A stretch of DNA of 64,000 nucleotides from contig NC_135785.1 in the NCBI RefSeq assembly GCF_051106095.1, positions 103,912,501-103,976,500 on the forward strand, given 5' to 3'. The notes under the pieces were generated by a model. It made no database searches. It was not told where the DNA came from and worked only from the letters and a program-made list of their open reading frames with translations. Source of the stretch: Pogona vitticeps (Eukaryota > Chordata > Lepidosauria > Squamata > Agamidae). The position numbers and the translations under genes were made by a program. This document shows positions 57,101 through 64,000 of the stretch, one piece after another. Every line of letters begins with the position of its first letter. Within the stretch, counting starts at the first letter, position 1.

Positions 57101-60100
57101 TACCTTGAAAGCCCTGTTAGGGTCACTGTAAGTCACTTATGACACAGAACACAGACACCCATACTTCAATAAAAATCTTCATATTTCATGCTCAGCACTA
57201 TTTTTTCTGTTGTTCATTAGGACAAATTATATTCCCACTAATAAACATATTTCTATGCAATGATTTTGGGAACCAGTTTTACATTCAAATCACAATTTGC
57301 ACATGAGAGCATGTTCATCATGAGGTCATGCTCATATGTGATACATATGTACCCCTGAGGCATATAGAATAGTACATATTCTGGCTTGGATAAAGGTTCC
57401 CCCCCCCCAATCGCCTGTATGCTTTATATTTTGTGGAAATATTTACAGACTGAAACAGATAATTGTGTAATGATAGGAATGCTGTAACATAGCATCAGCA
57501 CCTATAAGAAAAAGTTATTAATTTTATGACTATATCACATCATTAGCATTTTATATACAAGAAGTTTTTTAAAAACCCTACATTTGAGTTTCAGGCTCAA
57601 ATAATATTTTGCTTACCAATATAGTATAATTAGTCTGAGCAGTTATTGCATCCTTAAGCAGCTGCATTTTCTCAGAGTCCTGTAGACAACAAAAGGGGAA
57701 AGAACAATTTTTAAAGGAATATTTCCATAATTGAATGGAATTAGAAATACTTTCATAATTGAATGGTTCTTATACACCATTAGGTTACATAAGAACACAA
57801 TTACAATGAATGTTTACTCAGAAGGAAGCTCTAATATGTGGCTCCCCCCTCCCCAGTTAGAGATGCTTTAATATTTGGTATTTCTGAACAAAGTTTTGGC
57901 AGTTCCTTTTAAAATGAGGTCTAATAAAGTAACCTGAACTGTAACCTGTACGACTGTCCCTCATTCTATTTTGCATCTAATGGGCTGTGTTTTTCCTCCT
58001 GACTTTTTTTTGTTGGTAGTTTTATTCTTTGATTTTTTCAATATGTATTTGTTGCAAAAACGAATGCAACTGAAGAAACTTGACTTAATTTGATCTGCCA
58101 AACTAATCTGACCCACACCTTCCACATTAATGCGCTGATTGGAACATAATTATTCTTTTAATTTTCTGCCAGTTCAAATATTGCAAAGCAGTTCTTGGCT
58201 CAAAAAAGTTCCATAATGTATGTACGGATGAATGTTTCAGGATATAGTGCACATGATATGTGCCATCATATCATTTCTGACTTGCAGTGACCCTGAATTA
58301 ATGACCCCACTCAGCTCTTACAATTTCAAGGCCATGGCTTCCTTTACTGAGCCAATCCACCTCTTATTCAGTCTCCCTCTTCTCCTGCTGCCAAGTTTTT
58401 TTAAGCATTATTGTCTTACCAGTGAGTCTTCTCACGAGGTTCCCAAAGACAATAGCCTCAATTTTTCAATGTTTACTCTAGATATTTAACCTTGATTATA
58501 TCTAGCATCTTTTCCCCACTACAACTTCAGCGTATCTGTAATACTTTCTTCCAACACCTTATTTCAAATGAATCTTCACAGAGAAGTCATGAGACTGCAA
58601 CATTTTCCTCACTGACAAGGAAGGCAAGACATTTCCTGCCACTTTTGATATAGTTCTTGCATTGCTGAGAAAATTATTTTCTTTTCTTTTTTTAATGTCC
58701 ATTCTTGCACAAAAATATGCATTGCACACACTTTCATAAATTGCATGAATTACTCAGAACAAGGATGCTTTCTGTTTTGCTTAAGAATCTGAAGCACTGG
58801 ATGGGTTGGTTGTGCCTTTCTTAACAGTAAGCCAGTCCTTCTGTGTTTGCTCTCTTTGAGTGTCTCTCTGTGCATAGCTTCTGAAAGGGAAAGGGTAGTA
58901 GAAACATTGCTTCTATATCATAACAACTTTGAAGGGGGCGGGGAGAAAACTTTCTTTCCTTCCTCCTTGGAAGGAAACTTGTGGGACTGTAACATTTTTC
59001 ACTGAGGCATCTCATCATGTCACACCAGCTTAAATGGACAAGCCTCCTCAGGTATTATGGGACTTGTTGTTTTAAAAAGCTAATGTTTCCCACTTCTCTG
59101 CATTACTCTTGTAATGACAAATGTGTACAAAAGTAACAACTAGTGCCAGCACTTGTTTTTTTTATAAAAACATTCCAAGCTCTGCTACAACATCCCTTCC
59201 ACCTTTCCTGGTAATATTTGGTAAACTTGATGAGTTGACATCACATTGTAATTTCCTCATCATTGTTAAGGGACTGATAATGAAGTGGAGTGAGTTAAGG
59301 ACATTTGCAATGTGACCCTGCTGTACCACAGATTTGACACTACTAAAATTACGAGGGAAGCAGAGGAGGAGATGAAATTGTCCTGCTTCTAAGTGTTTGA
59401 ACCATTCTAATGATGCTAAGGTCAAACTACATTTTACTTTAGAAACACAGCCGGCAGCTATGTCTAGCTATCTCATTTACTCCACAATATGCACGGCCAA
59501 TCATATTTGGCTGGGACTCAATAATGGTCACACACTGTGATTTTTCTTGCTTATAGTTTGTCTCTTTTTTGGCAGCATAAATTGCAGATGAGCTAAGGGT
59601 CAGGGTTGAGGACTCGAGTCATGGGACTCCCTTTCAAGTCGGACTTAAGTCACACTGGTGACTTGAATTGGTGCCCCCCCCCCAATGATTCAGACACAAC
59701 TCGCAACTCAGAACCCACCCACTCCTCCCTTTTTTTTCTGGGGAAAAACACTTATTTTTAATAAGGACTTGGATTTGGTGCTTGGGACTTGGTACCAAAG
59801 ACGTGGACTTCAGACTTGGCCCCGAAAACTTGCCAGCATCTCTGATAAGGGGTAGGATTTCATGCTGAGGCTGCTATTGGGTGCAAAGCCATGATTCCCA
59901 CTTAAGACCTTGAACAAGATCAAATATGCCGCGTATATTTTATGTTAGAAGATGTAGCTACTAGTTCTAGCTTTAAAGTGATGTGAACCCTGACTTATGT
60001 GTTACTATACACTGTCTCTTCAACACTTTTCCAGCATCCTTGAAGAAACTTATACATTACAAATTTGGTTAGAACAGGATGATGCAAGGAGAGGTGGTTT

Positions 60101-62014
60101 GTGATGAGAGTGTGGGGGGGGGAGCAGTCCACCCCAAAATAGTGGGATAAGGTGCTCCCCAATCAGATTATGAGCTGCACTCAGTTATAGATAAGTCGTC
60201 ACTGACTTTAATGAAAACATGACCATGCCACATCAGATAAAATGTTGTTTTGATTGGCTAGTTGTTTTTAACTTCCATTCAACCAAAACAAAATCTTAAT
60301 TTGTAATCCAAAACATATCTGTTAGGGATAAGTCCCACTGAAATATGTGGGACTAACTTCTAAGTAAATATCTTTTGGATTAGACTGTTAAATAAGCTTT
60401 CAGAGATTCTACTTTCAACTTTTTTTTTCCTGAGACGCTGACCTTAACATCCTCAGATGTAATTTCCCAGTGAATAAGCCTCCAATTAATTCTAACCATC
60501 CATCAAAAAATAAATTATTTGAGATAACTAAGGGCCGAATGTTTTGTTTATTGATAGGAAAGCTTGCTTTCAGCCCATTGACTTAAACAAGGTTGAAGCT
60601 ATAATTAAAAAGTGCAGATGGCTGGATCAGCCTAGTTTTCGATTGTGTCACTTTCTCATATGCCCATCCATAGGACTGGCCCATTTGTGTTCTGCATTGG
60701 ACCTGTGCATAAAAGTATAATTTAAAATACTTTAACTAACTAAATAAATAATAATAAATATTTTGAACTGATTTTATATCTGAAGTTCTGCGAGAGCATT
60801 TACTTCCCTATCCACACAGCCTTCTGCTTTTTGACCTGAGCTGCCCATTGGCCACCATGCATAGTTCTGATTTAAAGCCAAAGACAGACGTTGGTGTTTC
60901 CTCTTTGAAAGTGAGATGAAACGTCCTGAGCAGCCCACTCCTCCTCCTGTCTTCTCTGCCTACAGCTTTCACCCAGTGATGTGGTGGATCTTTAAAAAAT
61001 TCCAGGCCTGTTGGTAAGAGAGAGAGAGAGATCATCCGGCCAATAGAAGTGAGGACAGGGCTGCCTCTGTCCAGCACTGCTTGAGAAATTATTCCTTCCA
61101 GGTGTAATGGAAGTAGAAATGTTCAAAGGGAATATTTTTTAAAAAAAATGGCTTCAAAAACAGAAAGAAAGCTGGAAGAGTTTAATGAGTTTAAATGCTA
61201 GGAGGAGACATGGGATAATTACCACAGAAAAAAACTGCAGTGGGAGACAGTACAGAACCCAGCTGAAGGAGAGCTCCCTGCTGAGGTCACTTGAAAATTG
61301 AGCAGTACTGAATTACTCTGCTTAAGGGCAAGTGCATGATTCATTAGGAATGTGCACAAAGGATGCTCTGGAGCATTTTCTTTCTTCGTTAATAAAAGCA
61401 TCTCTGGGAGGCTAGAGCTCTGAGAGAGAGGTGTATGTGTACTTTCCCCCTGCTTACTGCCATTTCTCTGTACCAAGGTCTTCCTCCCTTTCCTATTCCA
61501 GATGCACATTTGTGTTAGGAGCTTTCTGTATGAGAGAGAAAAAGAGAAACGTGTGTGTGGGTGTTTGTGCTGGTATGATTTAGACCTGGGGTGGACAAGT
61601 AAGAGGCCACCTTTCTCCCTTCCCTCTGGCCTTGGAAGGGTGCCCTTGCCCTTTCGTCGAAACAACACTTCTGGTATTGGGAAACGGAGTCCTTGGTGCC
61701 TTTGAAAGATGTGGGAGGTGAATAGCGTTCAAATGGACAATGAGGCCTTTCAAGAGTGTGATCCTCCAGTTTTAGGTTTATGTTTTTCCAAAAGGGGAAA
61801 CAAAAGGTTAGGCCTTTTCAGAGCAAAACATAAATGAACAGATGGTAGGTAGCAGGATAGTTATTCACATACTTGTAGAGATGATTTCTTATCCACCATT
61901 TCTTTCGCAAAAGCCAAAGCTTCAGGAGTGGCTGATCGGATGTTGTCTACTCTCCCATCTTCAAAGCGGCGTATGGATGCACTTTCATAGGTAGAAACAA
62001 GTTTCCCATACAAC
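47595..62014 (-). CDS. CHAT: CHAT, last four coding exons (choline O-acetyltransferase)
   Basis: Minus-strand exons 62014-61873, 57679-57617, 52577-52440 and 47864-47595 have AG/GT borders and join in phase to about 203 C-terminal residues plus TAA. CHAT makes acetylcholine from choline and acetyl-CoA in cholinergic neurons. It belongs to the carnitine/choline acyltransferase family, about 640 residues, so roughly the last third is present. Visible family blocks are [11 protein letters not shown] with [16 protein letters not shown] (substrate/CoA region), [27 protein letters not shown] (the conserved STS motif near the active site) and [20 protein letters not shown]. The final 30 or so residues after KELCHKC are variable, as in other species. 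The catalytic His and the N-terminus lie right of the window. The frame is intact. Human has the same gene order beside C10orf53. Confidence 0.95.
47986..48206. repeat. Compound CA / CATA / CG-CA microsatellite
   Basis: In plus sense: (CA)n to 48028, a short break (GGCTAGGAATA), CA again, then (CATA)n at about 48083-48135, then CA mixed with CGCA units to 48206. On the CHAT strand this is a long TG/TATG tract. Open frames of repeated His-Thr or Cys-Val across it are artefacts. Confidence 0.96.
48225..48690 (+). mobile_element. Bov-B (RTE clade) LINE fragment
   Basis: Plus-strand translation contains [69 protein letters not shown] and [20 protein letters not shown], then [12 protein letters not shown]. 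These are the diagnostic end of Bov-B ORF2. It has at least one in-frame stop (after WSWRRL), is 5'-truncated and ends soon after the ORF. Bov-B is abundant in squamates and is the likely driver of the Sauria SINEs seen here. Confidence 0.92.
51650..51842. repeat. Imperfect palindrome, possible MITE
   Basis: TTTTTGGTAATTAGAGACTT (51684 on) is mirrored by AAGTTTTTAATTACCAAAAA (51791 on). Outer blocks (GTGATGACATCACCC and CCACCAGTGATACGATC) also pair weakly. No flanking duplication is found. The open frame on the minus strand across it shows no CHAT similarity, so it is not an exon. Confidence 0.4.
52073..52140 (-). repeat. 5S rRNA-like fragment, probably from a SINE
   Basis: TCTTCCATCCAAATACTAAC followed by TTTGGCTTATGAAATCCAG and AGAGATTAGCCTGGC follows the reverse complement of 5S rRNA (TCTCCCATCCAAGTACTAAC ... 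GCTTAGCTTCCGAGATCAGACGAGATC), with a small gap. It could be the 5S-derived head of an amniote SINE3-type element or a 5S pseudogene. Confidence 0.5.
52440..52577 (-). CDS. CHAT: CHAT coding exon (second from the end)
   Basis: 138 bp, phase 0 at both ends, acceptor GTGTCACCTAG and donor GTGAGTG. It encodes [40 protein letters not shown] and ILSTSQ. It carries the STS motif that the acyltransferase family conserves beside the active site. Confidence 0.95.
52743..53311. mobile_element. MITE with GGCTGAAATCCTG-type ends, split by a SINE
   Basis: Left terminus GGCTAAAATCCTGTT and right terminus TACAGGATTTCAGCC are inverted copies. The Sauria-type SINE lies just inside the left terminus. The non-SINE part (53090-53311) is unlike the long-palindrome members, so this may belong with the 33571-33971 type. 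Confidence 0.5.
52757..53088 (+). mobile_element. Sauria-type tRNA-derived SINE, copy 4
   Basis: Head from GCGTGCTAAACCGCAAAAGC (slightly shortened), core GTGAGTAGATAAATAGGTAC and CTGGCCACGTGACAATGG, tail GACATGACTGGACTAAAAATG and the ACCTTT repeat (AACCTTTACCTTTACCTTTA). It is antisense to CHAT. Confidence 0.88.
55555..56080 (+). mobile_element. L2-type LINE 3' end
   Basis: The translation runs [20 protein letters not shown], then [20 protein letters not shown], then [16 protein letters not shown], with the ALNGLGPxYL ... [16 protein letters not shown] ... FRKxLKTxLFxxAF signature of the L2-clade ORF2 C-terminus. A 3' UTR ends TAAGCCATCTTGGGTCTG and AAATAAAATAAATAAAC. It is 5'-truncated and antisense to CHAT. 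Confidence 0.85.
56097..56232. mobile_element. 136-bp palindromic hAT MITE, copy 2
   Basis: The ends are CAGTGGTCCCCAACCTTAGG and CCAAGGTTGGGGACCACTG. Arms and loop (CTTCACCACCACCTCTGCTG) match the copy at 28048. The 8-bp duplications are CCTTAAAT and CCTTAAGT (one mismatch), at 56089-56096 and 56233-56240. It inserted just after the L2 tail. Confidence 0.92.
56281..56416. mobile_element. 136-bp palindromic hAT MITE, copy 3 (older)
   Basis: Same layout and same length as the neighbour 48 bp away, but more worn: TAGTGGTTTGCAATCTTGG and AAGGCTGAGAACCACTG ends, with GATGTTCTTGGACTACAACT in the arm. Presumed duplications CCTTACAG and CATTATAG share 6 of 8 bases. Confidence 0.75.
56972..57150 (+). 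mobile_element. tRNA-headed SINE (MIR/CORE-like)
   Basis: Head CCCAGTGTGGTGTAGTGGAT, box-B-like GGGTTTGAATCCC, body CTCACTTACCTTGAAAGCCC, tail GTCACTGTAAGTCACTTATG. It is in the same family as the minus-strand copy at 9840-10388 and antisense to CHAT. Confidence 0.7.
57617..57679 (-). CDS. CHAT: CHAT coding exon (third from the end)
   Basis: 63 bp, phase 0 at both ends, acceptor TTGTCTACAG and donor GTAAGC. It encodes [20 protein letters not shown] and L, matching the human EKLLLLKDAIRAQTAYTVM segment as I remember it. Confidence 0.94.
57680..61872 (-). other. CHAT intron
   Basis: 4.2 kb. It contains a possible RTE-like fragment (58240-58480), a region with repeated GGACTTGG/GACTCGAGTC motifs (about 59605-59830) that may be a worn DNA transposon, and a short GA run at 61020. 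The rest, including 59830-61870, holds nothing recognisable. Confidence 0.7.
58240..58480 (-). mobile_element. Possible RTE-like LINE fragment, very worn
   Basis: In plus sense CATTTCTGACTTGCAGTGAC is followed by GAGCCAATCCACCTCTTATT and CTTCTCCTGCTGCC. It is laid out like the minus-strand fragment at 14786 (TTCTGACTTACAGTGACCCC ... CATCTTCCATTTAATC ... TTTCTGCTGCC). The shared order suggests the ORF2 C-terminal region of a related LINE. Confidence 0.4.
61873..62014 (-). CDS. CHAT: CHAT coding exon (fourth from the end)
   Basis: 142 bp, acceptor TTCACTGTAG and donor GTATGTG. One base completes the previous codon, then [40 protein letters not shown] and DKKSSLQ follow, ending in phase 0. The [10 protein letters not shown]...GRVDNIRS block is nearly invariant in CHAT. 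Confidence 0.95.
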
Positions 62015-62526
62015 CTACAGTGAAGTGAAAAATGTACAGTGATTCTGTTTCTCCTGACGTGTTAAAAAAGCTGGAAGAAAAATAAGCTATCTGGGTTTCT
62101 GTCTTGCAATCTTGCTTTTTATTTTGTATCATATTTCATTTTTATGCTAATAGAATTTTATATGAAGAGTTAGACTTGACAGCCCCCCCTTTTAAAATAC
62201 TGAGATCAATGACCATGTGCTTGAATTTATTTTAGTTATGTGCCACTTGTAAATAACTCCTTTAAGTCTGCCAACAAGGGTACTAAAATGACAGTTTGCT
62301 ATAAGCTTATGGAATTGGAATGTTTCATTTTCTGCCATGTAGTAATCCCATGATACAATTAATTGTTCACTTGCAACCAGTTTTATTTAACAACAGCAAC
62401 ACCACCAAAATAAAGCATGGAAAAGTTAATTCAACTCACAGCATGGTTAGAGCCAGTTGTAAATAACCAGTTAATTGTAATTTTTTTTGCAACAATAAAG
62501 GTATAGATTCTTTATGAACCCAACTT

Positions 62527-62667
62527 GGGGGAAGGCACAGGCGCAAATGGGCTGTGCGGGGGGGGGAGTGTGTGCAGGTGGGTGGGAGGGGAGGTCTGTC
62601 TCCGCAGCCCAGTCCAGCTCAGGCCACGGACCGGCATGAGCCGTGGACCAGGGGTTGGGGACCTCTG
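62527..62667 (-). mobile_element. Truncated relative of the 10006-10366 hAT element
   Basis: Read on the minus strand from 62667: CAGAGGTCCCCAACCCCTGG, then GTCCGTGGCCTGAGCTGGAC, GAGACAGACCTCCCC and GCACAGCCCATTTGCGCC. These follow the same order as in the element at 10006 (CAGGGGTCCCCAAC, GTCCGTAGCCTGGGCCAGAC, GAGACAGATCTCCCACCC, GCACAGCCCCTTTGCGCC). The other end is missing. Confidence 0.8.
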
Positions 62668-62950
62668 CTATAAAGGATCGAACAAATGGCACACTAAAAG
62701 ATGGTAAACAAAGCATCATCACCAAAAACATGTTCAAAGCAGTAAGGCACAATGATCCATTTAAAACCCCACCCAGGTAGCCAGTCATTAATAAAAATTT
62801 TGCCTGAAGAGAAGGTCTTCACCTGTTTGAGAAACTGATGAGGTAAACAGGTATGTCTTATATCACCGCCCATTGGCTTGTAATCAAAATTTTAAAATGT
62901 AACAGAAAGTAACTGAAAGTACCTATGCCTAATACTGTATATTTTAGGTA

Positions 62951-63324
62951 CAGTGGTGCCTCGCATAGCGGAATTTAAAAAGCCATAGAAACGCATTGAA
63001 CTTTGTTCAATGCGTTCCTATGGCTTGAAAACTCACGGTTCAGCGATGTTTCTTCATAGCGCCGCCATTTTCGCGCCTTCGTTAAGCAAGGGCAGGGCGC
63101 GAAAATGCGGCGCGGACCTTCCGGCGGCCATTTTGGAACCGCCGACCAGCTGTTCTCCCCGGCTTCGTTATGCGAAGATCGCTAAGCAAATCGCTTAGCG
63201 ATCTTCGCAAAGCGAAAAAACCCCATAGGGGCCATTGCTGAGCGAATGCTCCAGCGATGGCCCAGAGTGCCTCGTTAAGCGATTTCATCGCTCAGCGAGG
63301 CACTCGTTAAGCGAGGCACCACTG
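62951..63324. mobile_element. Tigger/mariner-like MITE, 374 bp, TA target, copy 2
   Basis: The ends are CAGTGGTGCCTCGCATAGCG and CGTTAAGCGAGGCACCACTG, with TA on both sides (62949-62950 and 63325-63326). It shares GCGATG/TTCGCAAAGCGAA-type self-complementary arms with the copy at 23594. The core is GC-rich (GCGGCGCGG region) and has no transposase. Confidence 0.85.
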
Positions 63325-63541
63325 TATTTCTATGTTAAAACAAAAAAAATTCTTTTTAAAACTGCAAGTATAACAATTAGTATTTGCATATTAAAATTTT
63401 AATATTTCTCATATTTTTAAAATATTTGAATATATTGCACACTTCAAATTTGATGCACAAATGAATGCTAATCATTTCTCACTTTTAAGTGTGATAGTAA
63501 TTAACTAGTTTCTCGGGCCTTAGTATTATCACATTAGGTTA

Positions 63542-63570
63542 TTTTGTTGTTGTTGTTGTTGTTGTTGTTT
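63542..63570. repeat. (GTT)n microsatellite
   Basis: About nine GTT/TTG units in a row. Confidence 0.9.
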
Positions 63571-64000
63571 TGAAATAGCTTTCTAACTGCCAGTTTTAAC
63601 TCTGAGTGGACAAAGCCTGCTGGGTGGGAAGCCAGGCCTAGGAAGCAGCACCATGGCTACCTTGCACTTGTACAAAGGGTGTCCACTATCTACCGTGTTC
63701 TGCAACTGGATAAGGGAGAAGATGGATGCAAATTTAACGAACCAACTTTCCACAGCCTAGAGAAGTGTACAGTGTGTTCTGTTGACCTGCATTTGTTATA
63801 ATACATTATCCATTAAATTCATAGTGAGGTAAAGGATGAAGGACTTCTTCAGAAATCTGTTCTCCGTGGCAGTTCTTTCTTAGCTTAAGTCATCCCCTAT
63901 ACTCATTGGAAGGTTGATGGTTGGCAGAGACTCAAGACACAGTGTGGACTCTTTTCCAGCTGTGAAGACACACTTCACCAATATATTGGCATAACAACCC

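Larger units (their letters stand above)
52578..57616 (-). other. CHAT intron with nested repeats
   Basis: 5.0 kb. Contents: a MITE split by a Sauria-type SINE (52743-53311), two ATTCTGGAAACT-type repeat pieces (about 53540-53620 and 55216-55300), an L2 LINE 3' end, two 136-bp hAT MITEs and a tRNA-headed SINE. The stretch 53630-55000 shows only T and G/C runs and no recognisable feature. Confidence 0.75.
62015..64000 (-). other. CHAT intron (right part runs off the window)
   Basis: It contains a truncated hAT relative (62527-62667), a Tigger-like MITE (62951-63324) and a (GTT)n run (63542-63570). I searched for the next upstream CHAT exon (it should encode FDNYGKTFIKKQ) and did not see it. 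Confidence 0.7.

Overview
The window looks like nuclear DNA of a squamate reptile, probably a lizard. Coding blocks are short, flanked by AG/GT splice sites and separated by long AT-rich introns. The repeats fit this: several copies of a tRNA-headed SINE with the squamate 'Sauria SINE' layout and an ACCTTT-type tail, Bov-B/RTE, L1 and L2-like LINE 3' ends, many hAT- and Tigger-type MITEs, and one DIRS-type retroelement. No bacterial or organellar genes are seen. The species cannot be named from the sequence.

Three protein-coding genes are present, two of them cut by the window edges. (1) Plus strand, 8842-24415: the last seven coding exons of OGDHL (2-oxoglutarate dehydrogenase-like E1), about 297 C-terminal residues. 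(2) Minus strand, 40039-36278: a complete three-exon gene for the small UPF0728 protein (human C10orf53), 92 residues. (3) Minus strand, 62014-47595: the last four coding exons of CHAT (choline O-acetyltransferase), about 203 residues. OGDHL converging on C10orf53, with CHAT beyond, is the arrangement known from human 10q11. The vesicular acetylcholine transporter gene SLC18A3, which normally sits in a 5' intron of CHAT, is not in this part.

Layout: 1-8841 is OGDHL intron with two SINEs and a palindromic MITE. 8842-24415 holds the OGDHL exons; the intron 13606-21554 is filled mostly by a 5.7-kb DIRS-type element (about 15717-21452) with inverted terminal repeats and an internal complementary region. 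24416-36277 is 3' UTR and intergenic DNA with MITEs. 36278-40039 is C10orf53, whose first intron carries a LINE 3' end and a SINE. 40040-47594 is intergenic and repeat-rich: an L1 ORF2 end split by a SINE, a diverged DIRS-like end, an L2-like tail, a 427-bp hAT element and a palindromic MITE. 47595-64000 is the 3' half of CHAT, with a compound CA/CATA microsatellite just upstream (in transcript sense) of the last exon, a Bov-B fragment, a SINE nested in a MITE, an L2 LINE 3' end, paired 136-bp MITEs and a Tigger-like MITE.

No new multigene system is evident. The most distinctive structure is the DIRS-type element, whose internal region still records both end variants and whose right end supplies a consensus 5' splice site in OGDHL sense. 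Gene identities rest on remembered protein families and exon phases, not on database searches.
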